Of a stretch of DNA of 64,000 nt, positions 27,136 through 36,313 are shown piece by piece. The stretch comes from Chryseobacterium cupriresistens (GTDB lineage: Bacteria; Bacteroidota; Bacteroidia; Flavobacteriales; Weeksellaceae). Position numbers and translations under genes: made by a program. The first letter of the stretch is position 1; the number at the start of each line of letters is the position of its first letter. The notes under the pieces were generated by a model. The model made no database searches, was not told the DNA's origin, and worked only from the letters and a program-made list of their open reading frames with translations. The stretch is from NCBI RefSeq assembly GCF_046614675.1, contig NZ_JBKKJT010000001.1:992001-1056000 (forward strand), in the 5' to 3' direction.

Positions 27136-27348
27136 ATGTGTAAAATATTTATAGCCGACGATAATAATTTCTTTGGAGAAATGTTAAAATATCATCTCCC
27201 GCTAAATCCCGATTACGAAGTCCTGCTATTCAGCAATACAAAAAACTGCATTTCAACCCCATACAAATATCCTGGTATAATTTGTACTGACTTTCGATTA
27301 CCTGACATTCAAGATGGTGAACTCTTTAAACAGATTAAAGCCATCTAA
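27136..27348 (+). CDS. Truncated receiver-domain protein
   Basis: A 70-residue half receiver. It keeps the acidic pocket (IADD) and the likely phospho-Asp in ICTDFRLPD (about 52), then ends in IKAI at a stop. It lacks beta4, beta5, the conserved Ser/Thr and Lys, and the alpha4-beta5 output face. Full receivers are about 120 residues. The three frames after the stop do not restore the missing half, so a single frameshift does not explain it. It is 60 bases upstream of the FIST gene. It may be a decaying gene or a deliberate half-domain. Confidence 0.6.
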   Translation: MCKIFIADDNNFFGEMLKYHLPLNPDYEVLLFSNTKNCISTPYKYPGIICTDFRLPDIQDGELFKQIKAI

Positions 27349-27408
27349 AAAAAATAGGAAAATCAATTATTTATAAGCGATTAATAACCTTGAAACAGCA
27401 ATAATTAC

Positions 27409-28545
27409 ATGAAAGTTGCCAAATTACTTTTTATAAACGGAGATTTCAAATCAGAAAGAAATGAAGAAAAGCTTGACTATCACGAAGTGCAGCTCGTCAT
27501 AGGATTTGGAACCAGAAATATTATAGAAAAAGAGGACTTTTTTATTCTTTTAAAGAAAAAGTTTCCGAATGCAGAGATCGCCCTCTCCTCTTCCTCAGGA
27601 GAAATTTTTTGTAATGAAGTGTATGATGGAACAGTTGTTTTAACCGCAATCAGTTTTTCAACATCTTTCATAAAAACGTCACAAATTGATATTGAAAATT
27701 TTTCAGACAGCTATGACGCAGGAAAAAAATTAATTGAAAATCTGCCTTCAGAAGGGCTTAGATGGGTATTCATCCTTTCAGATGGCAACAAGGTAAATGG
27801 CAGCCAGCTGGTACATGGACTTAACGCCAGCCGTCCGGAAAAAGTTTTGATCTCAGGGGGACTTGCCGGAGATGGGGATAAATTTGAAAAAACAGTGGTT
27901 GGGCTCAATCAGGTTCCCCAGCCCAATAAAATTCTTGCTGTTGGATTTTATGGAGAACATCTTGAATTATCACATTCTTCAATCGGAGGCTGGGAAAGCT
28001 TTGGACTTGAAAGGATAGTTACAAAATCACAAAATAATCTTCTTTACGAGATTGATAATAAAAACGCACTGGATCTCTATAAAAAATATCTGGGAAAATA
28101 TGCTGAAGAGCTTCCCGGCTCTGCCCTGCTTTTTCCATTATCGCTTAAGCTATCCAAAGATCCGTCATCAGTAGTAAGAACGATTCTGTCCATTAAAGAT
28201 GACACAATGATTTTTGCGGGAGATTTACCGGAAGGAAGCAAAGTAAGGTTTATGAAAGCCAATATGGACAGGCTTATTGATGCAGCAAATGACGCAGCCA
28301 ATGAATGCCTACGGATGACCCAACATAACATTAAACTGGGAATCATTATCAGCTGCGTGGGAAGAAAGATCGTACTGGGTGACAGAGTGTATGAAGAAGC
28401 AGATATTGTTCGGGATGTTTTCAAATCAGATACGGTACTGACCGGATTTTATTCATATGGAGAATTATCTCCTTTAAGCCCGTTTGGCAACTGTGCTCTG
28501 CACAATCAAACGATTACCATTACCACAGTGAATGAAATTGAATAG
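27409..28545 (+). CDS. FIST-domain sensory protein
   Basis: A 378-residue soluble protein with FIST_N (about 25-215) and FIST_C (about 220-365). Visible pieces are the SSSGEI and SGGLAGDG stretches of FIST_N and the FYSYGELSP ending of FIST_C. FIST domains are thought to bind small ligands, perhaps amino acids, and feed into histidine kinases or chemotaxis proteins. It ends two bases before the hybrid kinase gene, so the two are coupled and probably act together. The ligand is unknown. Confidence 0.9.
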   Translation: MKVAKLLFINGDFKSERNEEKLDYHEVQLVIGFGTRNIIEKEDFFILLKKKFPNAEIALSSSSGEIFCNEVYDGTVVLTAISFSTSFIKTSQIDIENFSDSYDAGKKLIENLPSEGLRWVFILSDGNKVNGSQLVHGLNASRPEKVLISGGLAGDGDKFEKTVVGLNQVPQPNKILAVGFYGEHLELSHSSIGGWESFGLERIVTKSQNNLLYEIDNKNALDLYKKYLGKYAEELPGSALLFPLSLKLSKDPSSVVRTILSIKDDTMIFAGDLPEGSKVRFMKANMDRLIDAANDAANECLRMTQHNIKLGIIISCVGRKIVLGDRVYEEADIVRDVFKSDTVLTGFYSYGELSPLSPFGNCALHNQTITITTVNEIE

Positions 28546-28547
28546 CT

Positions 28548-30809
28548 ATGGAAATCAAATTACACAATTTGCTTGAAAGGCAGATTAATAAATACCTTAC
28601 GGACGACTGTAAAAATCATTCGCAGTTTACTAATTTCATCAATGCAGTTAATGAATCCTACAAATCATTTGACAGGGATAAGGAACTCATGGACTACGCT
28701 TTCAAACAAAGTGAAGAAGAATATCAGGAGCTTTATCAAAATCTTAAAGATGAAAATACCCTTAAACAGGAATCTATCAGCAATTTATACGAGTCATTAA
28801 AGATTATTGACTCCGATATTGAAATAAAAAAATCAGAAGACCTTAAAGAATTATCCCTGTATCTTTCTGAACAGCTGAGAAAAAGAAAAAGGGCCGAAGA
28901 TTACATAAAGCAACAGGAAGAAAAATACCGTAATATTATTGCTAATATGAATTTAGGGCTCATTGAAGTAGATAATCATGAAATTATCCGCTACGCTAAT
29001 CAGAGTTTTTGTGATGTTTCAGGGTTTTCACTGGATGAAGTCATTGGCAAAAATCCCAGTGAACTTTTCCTGTATGGAGAAAATAATATCCGTTTCATAC
29101 AAGATCAGATAGAATTAAGAAAAAAAGGAGTTTCTAGTGTGTATCAGCTTCCTGTCAGGAATAAGAAGGGGGAAACAAGATGGTGGGCCATAAGTGGAGC
29201 TCCCAGTTATGATGATCAGGGAAATTTATTAGGGTCCATAGGAATTCATCTTGACATAACCGACCAAAAAAAACTGGAAGACGAATTAAAACTTGAAAAA
29301 GCAAAAGCCCTGGAGGCCTCAAAAGCAAAAGAGGTTTTTCTGGCCAATATGAGCCACGAAATCCGAACTCCTCTTAATGGCATCATTGGTTTTTTGCGTG
29401 AACTTAAAAGAAGCCACCTGTCTTCAGATCAGCAAGAATTTGTAGAAAACAGCTATAATGCTTCACAACATTTATTATCAATTATCAATAACATACTGGA
29501 TATCTCTAAAATTGAATCGGGAGAAATGTCTCTGGAAAACAAAAGTTTTTCTTTAAAAGACAGCATTCAAAAGGTGATTTCTGTTCTTAAACCAAAAGCG
29601 GATGAGAAAAAACTCAAACTGATTACCTATTTTTCACCTGATATTTTTTCTGTTTTAAAAGGTGATTCGTTAAGGCTTGAACAGGTTCTGTATAATATTA
29701 TTGGGAATTCCCTAAAATTCACCAATGAGGGCCAGATCAGAGTTGAATCCAAGGTCCTGAAAAATTTCCCCGACCAACAGACCATTTCAATCAGCATTAC
29801 GGACACAGGAATTGGAATGAGCGAAGAATATGTACGTGATATATTCAAAAAATTCAATCAGGAAGACAGTTCAATTTCGAGAAAATATGGAGGTACTGGT
29901 CTTGGAATGTCTATTACACGGGAACTTATTTACCTTATGAAGGGTGAAATTAATGTAGAAAGTGAAAAAAATACAGGTACATCTATTACAATAACTTTAC
30001 TTCTGGACAGAGGCAGTGAAGAGGATCTGAAAAAAAATGACTGGAAAAATCAACATATTTCCATCGCCGGCACAAGAGTTCTTTTGGTGGAAGATAATGC
30101 CCTTAATCAGCTGGTTGCCGAAAAATCACTACATCATTTTAAATGCAGCGTCGCCAAAGCCGAAAATGGTAAAATAGCCATAGAAATTTTAAAAAGAGAA
30201 GAATTTGACATTATTTTGATGGACCTGCAAATGCCGGAAATGGATGGTATCGAAGCAACTAAAATAGTAAGAAAGGAACTTGGAATTAAGACTCCCGTAA
30301 TAGCACTTACGGCCAATGCTTTTAAAACAGAAATAGATCATTGCATTAACGCGGGAATGAATGATTATATCACTAAGCCTTTTAATGAAGAAAATTTACT
30401 GAATATCATTTATAAGTATGTCAAAATTCATGAAAAAACTGCAGAGACAGTATCTGATACAGATGAAAAAAGCCTCTACAACCTGAAAAAGATACAAGCA
30501 CTCAGCAGGGGTGATAAAGAATTTATACAGAAAATGATCTCATTATTTATTGTGCAGACCGAGACAATAATTCCATTGGTGGAAAAAGCGTTTGAAGAGA
30601 AAAACTACACCGAAATTGCAACACTGATGGATAAAATCAGACCGGGCATACAGTCTATTGGAATAGTTTCTATTGAGGATGTTGTAAAACAGCTTGAATT
30701 ACTTGCAAAGGAACAAAATAAGGAATTTCCTGAACTGTATTCCTTATTTGAAAAAATAAAAAAGACCCTTGAAATAGTTGTGATTCAATTGAAAGATGAG
30801 ATTAAATAG
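28548..30809 (+). CDS. PAS hybrid histidine kinase with receiver and degenerate HPt
   Basis: A 753-residue soluble hybrid kinase. An N-terminal coiled-coil region (about 40-125) precedes a PAS domain (126-245), HisKA (SHEIRTPLNG, His about 268), an ATPase domain (DTGIGM, GGTGLGM) and a receiver (about 507-625, MDLQMPEMDG). The last 110 residues look like an HPt helical bundle, but the usual His of the HK(L/I)K(P/G)S box is replaced: the segment reads MDKIRPG, with Asp695. Relay through its own HPt is therefore unlikely. There is no membrane segment, so the adjacent FIST protein is the likely input. Confidence 0.92.
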   Translation: MEIKLHNLLERQINKYLTDDCKNHSQFTNFINAVNESYKSFDRDKELMDYAFKQSEEEYQELYQNLKDENTLKQESISNLYESLKIIDSDIEIKKSEDLKELSLYLSEQLRKRKRAEDYIKQQEEKYRNIIANMNLGLIEVDNHEIIRYANQSFCDVSGFSLDEVIGKNPSELFLYGENNIRFIQDQIELRKKGVSSVYQLPVRNKKGETRWWAISGAPSYDDQGNLLGSIGIHLDITDQKKLEDELKLEKAKALEASKAKEVFLANMSHEIRTPLNGIIGFLRELKRSHLSSDQQEFVENSYNASQHLLSIINNILDISKIESGEMSLENKSFSLKDSIQKVISVLKPKADEKKLKLITYFSPDIFSVLKGDSLRLEQVLYNIIGNSLKFTNEGQIRVESKVLKNFPDQQTISISITDTGIGMSEEYVRDIFKKFNQEDSSISRKYGGTGLGMSITRELIYLMKGEINVESEKNTGTSITITLLLDRGSEEDLKKNDWKNQHISIAGTRVLLVEDNALNQLVAEKSLHHFKCSVAKAENGKIAIEILKREEFDIILMDLQMPEMDGIEATKIVRKELGIKTPVIALTANAFKTEIDHCINAGMNDYITKPFNEENLLNIIYKYVKIHEKTAETVSDTDEKSLYNLKKIQALSRGDKEFIQKMISLFIVQTETIIPLVEKAFEEKNYTEIATLMDKIRPGIQSIGIVSIEDVVKQLELLAKEQNKEFPELYSLFEKIKKTLEIVVIQLKDEIK

Positions 30810-30949
30810 CCTCATCTGTCTGAGCCGGAAGTATGATTGATCTTATTTTCAGATTGCAATCTTCCTGTCAATCCATAATATCATAAAACAGTCTTCCAAA
30901 GCCTGCTTCCCTGGTTGAATCTGATATACCAAATTATACAATGAAAAAT

Positions 30950-30967
30950 CCCCGGATCTCTCCGGGG
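30950..30967 (-). terminator. Hairpin with minus-strand T tract, near copy of 3454-3471
   Basis: CCCCGG / CCGGGG with a six-base loop, followed on the minus strand by ATTTTTC. It differs from the hairpin at 3454-3471 by one loop base. On the plus strand there is no T tract, so it does not look like the terminator of the hybrid kinase. Confidence 0.55.
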
Positions 30968-31051
30968 ATAAAACTTATAAAAAAAATTTGATTAACATTT
31001 CAAAATTAATAAATCTCCATAAATTGAGTTATGATTATGGTCATAAAAAAA

Positions 31052-31065
31052 CCTCCCTGAGGAGG
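31052..31065 (-). terminator. Hairpin with minus-strand T tract
   Basis: CCTCC / GGAGG with a four-base loop, followed on the minus strand by seven T. No recognised gene ends between this hairpin and the next one upstream. Confidence 0.6.
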
Positions 31066-31240
31066 CTAAAAAAACTTTCTGTACTTATTGTTATTTAAAA
31101 CTTTGTAAATATACGGATAAGCTGTAATCATTCTCTACGGGAAACCGTAATGTTAGCGTTTAATTATTTGTATTTTAGGAAAATAAATAATAATCATGAA
31201 ACAAATTGTACATTGTTATACTTAAATTTTTTCAACAAAA

Positions 31241-31264
31241 AACCTCCCGAATCACTGAGAGGTT
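31241..31264 (-). terminator. Terminator-like hairpin downstream of ridA
   Basis: AACCTC / GAGGTT with a 12-base loop and a following T-rich stretch on the minus strand, 122 bases past the ridA stop. It is the most likely terminator for that gene. Confidence 0.55.
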
Positions 31265-31385
31265 ATACTGTAATTTGTCAGAAATATGAAATTTTCAATG
31301 GCCAAATATAATAAAGTGCCAATACCGTCGAATATGATCTCAATCATATACCGGATAAAACAGTACAAAGAATTCTGATAATCCT

Positions 31386-31772
31386 TTAAACTTTAGCTGT
31401 AACTTTAATTTCCACTTTCTGTCCGGGAAGTGCCAGCTCAGTCACTCCGACAATGGTACTGGCAACCATACAGAACTCACCATAAAATTCTTTTCCTAAA
31501 ACCTTTCTGCTTTCAAAGCCTTCCTGCATATCGGTAACATAGATGACTTCTTCTGTAATATGGCCGGCATTTAATCCAAATTCACTCAGCAACTTGCCTA
31601 TATTCTGATAGGTCTGTCTGAACTGGTTCTCCATTCCTTCTGCAAGATTTCCCTGCATATCGTGGCCCAATTGTCCGGAAATCCACACTGTGTCACCGCT
31701 TTTTACAGATTGCACATAGCCATATGCCTTTTCCCAGGGCATATCAAAAGTTCTGAATTCTTTAGTATTCAT
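31386..31772 (-). CDS. ridA: RidA-family protein
   Basis: A 128-residue protein of the RidA/YjgF family, cytosolic and normally trimeric. I start it at the ATG at 31772; an in-frame start 33 bases upstream adds an unconvincing leader. Visible family elements are YGYVQSVKSGDTVWISGQLG, the middle DFGLNAGH-like stretch and the closing ALPGQKVEIKV. Canonical RidA uses an Arg near residue 105 to deaminate reactive enamines, and the motif VTELALPG here lacks an obvious RNALP-type Arg. This may therefore be one of the non-deaminating subfamilies. It stands alone on the minus strand. Confidence 0.85.
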   Translation of the reverse strand: MNTKEFRTFDMPWEKAYGYVQSVKSGDTVWISGQLGHDMQGNLAEGMENQFRQTYQNIGKLLSEFGLNAGHITEEVIYVTDMQEGFESRKVLGKEFYGEFCMVASTIVGVTELALPGQKVEIKVTAKV

Positions 31773-32053
31773 AATGTATTTATTTTTACAATAATCTATA
31801 ATCAATAAACAGGCACAAAATCATAATACATTGATTATAAACTTATTTAAATGGAGTCACCAAAAAATACTATACGAAATACCGTAGTTTTATAAGTGCT
31901 TTATTTCATATCAGTGCTTATCAATATTGCTGCAAACCCAAATAGACAATCATTTCGATCCGGTAAATGATAGTTGGAACTGAATTATTTTAATTTTTAA
32001 AGAAAACATCACCTACTTTTTCTTCATCATTCAATTTTTATCAAATTAAATTG

Positions 32054-32061
32054 TACATTTG
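32054..32061 (+). promoter_or_regulatory. Possible -7 box before the TonB receptor operon
   Basis: TACATTTG matches TAnnTTTG. It lies only 9 bases from the ATG at 32071, which would leave a very short leader, and no -33 box is evident. Confidence 0.2.
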
Positions 32062-32070
32062 TTTTCTATT

Positions 32071-32424
32071 ATGCAAAAATTTCTCAGGGTCTTTTTTGTT
32101 TTTTCTTTACTTCTGATATTTGTTTCAAATGTCAGCGGGGTAACCACGTGTCTTGATCATGCCAGACACGCCAAAAGTAAAGTGATCTATAAAAAAGGGT
32201 CAAAAGAAGAGAAAATTCTTTCCATTTCTCAGGACGACGAATGTCAGTGTGCCCTTCATATGCATATGACACAAATTCTTCTTCCTGACTCTTTGAACAT
32301 GGATTTTGCCATTGACACAACCAGTGATAATGAAATGCCGCAGCCAAAAGCCATTTCATATCGTTGTCTTCTTGACTTTTTCAGCTCCAGAGCTCCCCCA
32401 GCCTTATTTTCCGCGGTAGCTTAA
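32071..32424 (+). CDS. Small exported Cys/His-rich protein heading the TonB receptor operon
   Basis: A 117-residue protein with a signal peptide (hydrophobic 5-20). I use the ATG at 32071 rather than a TTG 12 bases upstream. Possible metal ligands cluster at Cys27, His30, His33 and at Cys58, Cys60, His63, Met64, His65, Met66. The C-terminus has SRAPPAL, which recalls small copper-associated proteins found before TonB receptors in Bacteroidota. I do not recognise a named family with certainty. It is followed 130 bases later by the receptor gene. A role in binding or sensing a metal, perhaps copper, is inference. Confidence 0.7.
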   Translation: MQKFLRVFFVFSLLLIFVSNVSGVTTCLDHARHAKSKVIYKKGSKEEKILSISQDDECQCALHMHMTQILLPDSLNMDFAIDTTSDNEMPQPKAISYRCLLDFFSSRAPPALFSAVA

Positions 32425-32504
32425 TCGATGCTGCCTTAATATTTCGTTTACAGATTTTTTGGTCTGTACTGTAATTCCGTGGATACCTGTGTCTTTACAC
32501 AATT

Positions 32505-32516
32505 AAGGATATCCTT
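32505..32516. promoter_or_regulatory. Perfect 12-base palindrome before the TonB receptor gene
   Basis: AAGGATATCCTT lies 38 bases upstream of the receptor start. A GGGC / GCCC hairpin follows at 32525-32540, 14 bases before the start codon. Either could bind a regulator or affect translation. Confidence 0.3.
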
Positions 32517-32554
32517 TTATTAATGGGCCATTCGCTGCCCGTACATGCTTATTC

Positions 32555-34864
32555 ATGACTACCAGTAATTTTAATTATTCGGGAATAATTTATTGTATTT
32601 CCCCAAATCCTGTAAAGCTTTTCAGCACAGGCTTTATCACAGTCTCATCACTTCTTTGTGCTCAGTCACGTCCGGAAGATTCGTTATCTACGGTGGTACA
32701 AACTGTTGAGGTTATCGGAAGAAAGTCTAAAGATTATACTTCCGACTACTCTTTTGCAGCCACCAAGATTGCGATGAAAAACAAAGATCTCCCTTTAACG
32801 CTCAATACCGTTACCAAAGAACTGATCACCGACCGCCAGGCTTTTCAGCTTGGAGATGTCATGAAAAATGTGAACGGTGTTTCTCCTTCAAGCTATTATA
32901 ATCAATACAATATCCGTGGGATCAGCCAGAATGAAGAAGGCCAGATCATCAATGGAATGCGGACAAGGCAATATTATTTTTTGCAGCCCATGACTTCCAA
33001 TATAGAACGTGTGGAGGTCTTCAAAGGTCCGGCAAGTATTACTATGTCCAGTGTAGATCCCGGAGGAACCATCAATATGGTTACTAAAAAACCATTATCC
33101 AATCCTCGTCATGAAATCAGTTTATCCGGTGGAAGCTTTGAAACTTATCGTGTTACTACAGATCTTACAGGTCCTTTAAATAAGAGCAAAACTTTATTAT
33201 ACCGTTTTAACGGAGCGTATCAGAATGCCCGTTCATTCAGGGATCATGTTAAAAACAGTGGTATCCTGATCTCCCCTTCCATCACTTTTGTTCCGAATGA
33301 AAAAACATCCGTGAATGTGGAAATGATTTTCAATAATCTCTATGGAAATCTGGATCGTGGACAACCTATTTTCGGGGCAGTGGCAGGAAAAACAGATTTA
33401 TACAGCACTCCACGATCTTTGAACCTGGGAGCTCCTGATGATTTTTTTAAAACAAGGGAACTGATCCTGATGGGAACCGTTGCCCATCATTTTAACCAAT
33501 ATATCAGCTTTAATGCATCTTATATGAAGCAATACTGGAGAGAAAATCTTCAGGAGCACAGAACTACCAATTCATTTGTTCCTGATATGAACAATATCCC
33601 GGTTTCCAGCCTTGCTATGATGCAGTTTGTTCAAAGAAAACAAAACTGGGCAACAGATAATATCAATGCGTATTTCAATTTTAAATTCAAAACGGGTTCT
33701 GTTCTGCATCAGGCTCTGATAGGTTACGACAGCCAGATCTGGGAGAAACGCAAAGGCGGAGAGCAGAATGCAGCAAGAGGTTTTCTTTTAAAGAATGGCT
33801 CTGTGATTTCCTCTTATAATCCTGCAAAAGCGTCAGATTATCAGACCATCAATTATAATGGAACAATCATTCCCAGACCTAATGTAACACCATTTGACCT
33901 GAATCCGGGAGCAGCCAATTATCAGGGTACTGATTTTAATACCCTTAATGTGATCACACCCTTGCCTTCTGCTCTTACCACAACGCATGCTGCTTATATT
34001 CAGCATCTTCTTACCTGGAAAAAGTTGACAATATTATCGGGAATACGTCAGGAATGGTTTCAGGATATCACCAATTTCAAAGAAGCCAATGAGTCATCGT
34101 TCAAAAATAATAAACTGCTGTACAGATTCGGGATTACCTACAGTGTAACGGATCATATTAATCTGTACGGAACTTATTTAACCGGGTATCAACCTCAGTC
34201 CAATACGGTAACGCTGATGCCCAATACCTCAGTCCTCACCGGATCTGCAGCAAGATTTAAGCCTCTGACTTCTGATCTTAAAGAACTGGGAATCAAAGCG
34301 CAGCTTTTTGGCAGAATTTCACTGAATCTTGCAGTGTATGAGATTAAACAAAGAAATATAATCATCAATGCCAATAATCCTTCAGAACCTGATGAGCTTG
34401 TACAGCGTGGTGCTGACCGAAGCCGTGGATTTGAAGCTGAATTTTCCGGACATATCCTTCCTCAATGGCATATTTACGGAGGCTACAGCTATATTGATGC
34501 TACAATACTGGATGATACCAACCGTGATCTTGTGGGAAAAAGAAAGGAAAACACTTCTAAAAATTCGGTGAATATCTGGACACGCTACAACTTTTCAAAC
34601 ATTGAATTTCTGAAAGACTTCGGAATCGGTGCCGGAATGCTTTATCAGAGTTCTAAAATCCCCTGGTTTACAAGAAGCTTTGAACTTCCCGCCTATACGA
34701 CATTGGATGCAGCATTGTATTACACTCCGGCAAAAACTGTCCAGCTCTCTTTCAATCTGAATAATATAACCAACAAAGTCTATTGGATCGGGGCTCAAAA
34801 CTACTTAAGACTGTTTCCGGGAACTCCGAGAAATTATCTGCTAACTGCTACTTATAAATTTTAA
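32555..34864 (+). CDS. TonB-dependent receptor, siderophore-receptor type
   Basis: A 769-residue outer-membrane receptor. A weak signal region (about 20-47) precedes a plug domain (about 65-200, with YNIRGISQ, ERVEVFKGPASI and GGTINMVTKKP) and a 22-strand barrel ending in an aromatic residue (ATYKF). Plug spacing is that of the ferrichrome/siderophore group. There is no SusD partner, so it is not a glycan system. It is followed three bases later by two DUF3526-like permeases and an ABC ATPase, an unusual pairing since those are exporter-type or NosFY-like. The ligand may be a metallophore or copper complex (inference). Confidence 0.93.
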   Translation: MTTSNFNYSGIIYCISPNPVKLFSTGFITVSSLLCAQSRPEDSLSTVVQTVEVIGRKSKDYTSDYSFAATKIAMKNKDLPLTLNTVTKELITDRQAFQLGDVMKNVNGVSPSSYYNQYNIRGISQNEEGQIINGMRTRQYYFLQPMTSNIERVEVFKGPASITMSSVDPGGTINMVTKKPLSNPRHEISLSGGSFETYRVTTDLTGPLNKSKTLLYRFNGAYQNARSFRDHVKNSGILISPSITFVPNEKTSVNVEMIFNNLYGNLDRGQPIFGAVAGKTDLYSTPRSLNLGAPDDFFKTRELILMGTVAHHFNQYISFNASYMKQYWRENLQEHRTTNSFVPDMNNIPVSSLAMMQFVQRKQNWATDNINAYFNFKFKTGSVLHQALIGYDSQIWEKRKGGEQNAARGFLLKNGSVISSYNPAKASDYQTINYNGTIIPRPNVTPFDLNPGAANYQGTDFNTLNVITPLPSALTTTHAAYIQHLLTWKKLTILSGIRQEWFQDITNFKEANESSFKNNKLLYRFGITYSVTDHINLYGTYLTGYQPQSNTVTLMPNTSVLTGSAARFKPLTSDLKELGIKAQLFGRISLNLAVYEIKQRNIIINANNPSEPDELVQRGADRSRGFEAEFSGHILPQWHIYGGYSYIDATILDDTNRDLVGKRKENTSKNSVNIWTRYNFSNIEFLKDFGIGAGMLYQSSKIPWFTRSFELPAYTTLDAALYYTPAKTVQLSFNLNNITNKVYWIGAQNYLRLFPGTPRNYLLTATYKF

Positions 34865-34867
34865 ACT

Positions 34868-36313
34868 ATGGCTATTTCTAATTTACAACTGATGGTGAGA
34901 AAAACCTGGCAGGATTTGTTTAAAGGAAAACAAAATCTGTTCACCACGATTGCCGTACTCCTGTTCTGTATGCTGAGTATTGGCATAGGATATACAAAAT
35001 ACACCGATTCTTTTTCGAAAATAAAAGAATACCGGAAGGAAGTCCGGGAAAACTGGGAACACAGACCGGATAAGCATCCGCACCGTATGGCTCACTATGG
35101 CTATCTGGTTTTCAGAATCGGACATCCGCTGAATATTTTTGACAACGGACTGGATGACTTTCTGGGAAATGTCATATTTCTGGAGGCTCATAAACAGAAT
35201 ACCGCCAATCTGTCGGAAGCGGGAAGCTCGGGTACTTTGGTAAGATTCGGAGCGTTCAGCAGTGCATTTATTCTGCAGAGCATTGTCCCGTTGATTATTC
35301 TCTTTTCAGGATTTGGGTTAATTGTACAGGAACGTGAGAATGCCACTTTAAAAATCATCAGTGTCCAGGGAACTTCCGGAAGAGCGATTATCTGGGGCAA
35401 AATTCTGGGACTCTGGCTGTTTTCTCTCTGTTTTCTTATTCCTGTAATTCCTGTTGTTTTCGTCGCTGCACTGATGTCCGAGACAACAGATTCTGCGGAT
35501 ATTCTATTACGTTTGTCATTACTGCTGCCTGCTTACATGATTTATTATTTTTTTATCTGCACATTAACCGTTGTCGTATCGGCAAACAGTAAACGTACCT
35601 CATCAGCATTGATCAGCCTTATCGGGTTCTGGCTTCTTTTTATTATCGTTCTGCCTAAAGGAATTCAGTTTGCAGCACAGAATTTATATCCTGCACCTTC
35701 CCGGATTGCTTTTGAAACGAGCCTGGAAAAGGATATTTTAAAGTCTGGAGACAGCCATAATCCTGATGATCCGCATTTCAAAAAAATCAAGGATTCTTTA
35801 CTGGCAAAATATCAGGTAAAAACAACCAATGAACTTCCTTTCAACTATGGCGGATTCGTTATGAAGGAAGGGGAAAAAATAAGTTCACATATCTATATCA
35901 GACATCAGAAAGAACTGCAGAACATTTACAGTAAACAGCAAAATCTGACTGATATTTCAGGATTCATTAATCCCGCCATTGCCATTAAAAACTTTTCCAT
36001 GACTGCTGCAGGAACAGATTTCTTCTCTTATAACCAGTTTCAGAAACAGGCAGAAGAATATCGCTATAAAATGGCTCAGCACTTAAATGATTTACAAATC
36101 GAGCACATCAGCAATATTAAACCGGAAAACGGCGGACCGGCCGCTGTGATCGACAGGCACAACTGGGAAAAGTTTCCGGATTTTCAGTATCAGTATACTT
36201 CTGTTCTGAAAAGTTTAAAGCAACAGCCAATACCTGCTGCTGCATTAGTTCTGTGGATGGTTATCTGCATCATTGCTATCGAAATAAGTGGAAGAAAATT
36301 AAAACTCATCTAA
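34868..36313 (+). CDS. DUF3526-type ABC-2 permease (first copy)
   Basis: A 481-residue membrane protein with about six helices: one near 25-45, then a long periplasmic loop with HRMAHYG and LNIFDNG, and further helices between about 135 and 270, with the last at about 455-475. The HxxAHYG and LEAHK stretches are typical of DUF3526 permeases. It abuts the second permease (stop codon immediately followed by ATG) and lies three bases after the receptor. With its partner and the ATPase it should form one heterodimeric exporter or envelope maturation complex. Confidence 0.88.
   Translation: MAISNLQLMVRKTWQDLFKGKQNLFTTIAVLLFCMLSIGIGYTKYTDSFSKIKEYRKEVRENWEHRPDKHPHRMAHYGYLVFRIGHPLNIFDNGLDDFLGNVIFLEAHKQNTANLSEAGSSGTLVRFGAFSSAFILQSIVPLIILFSGFGLIVQERENATLKIISVQGTSGRAIIWGKILGLWLFSLCFLIPVIPVVFVAALMSETTDSADILLRLSLLLPAYMIYYFFICTLTVVVSANSKRTSSALISLIGFWLLFIIVLPKGIQFAAQNLYPAPSRIAFETSLEKDILKSGDSHNPDDPHFKKIKDSLLAKYQVKTTNELPFNYGGFVMKEGEKISSHIYIRHQKELQNIYSKQQNLTDISGFINPAIAIKNFSMTAAGTDFFSYNQFQKQAEEYRYKMAQHLNDLQIEHISNIKPENGGPAAVIDRHNWEKFPDFQYQYTSVLKSLKQQPIPAAALVLWMVICIIAIEISGRKLKLI

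Larger units (their letters stand above)
30810..31385. other. Gene-free region with three minus-strand hairpins
   Basis: No credible coding frame on either strand. It holds three hairpins that each read into a T tract on the minus strand (31241-31264, 31052-31065 and 30950-30967). A small stem TACGG / CCGTA lies near 31137-31150. Only one minus-strand gene (RidA) feeds into the region, so either the hairpins are stacked terminators or they end short untranslated transcripts. Confidence 0.55.

Noticed and set aside
27346..27408. A frameshift as the cause of the truncated receiver
   Set aside because: The other two frames after the stop give short lysine-rich peptides without the beta4, Thr/Ser or Lys motifs of a receiver, so one indel does not restore it.
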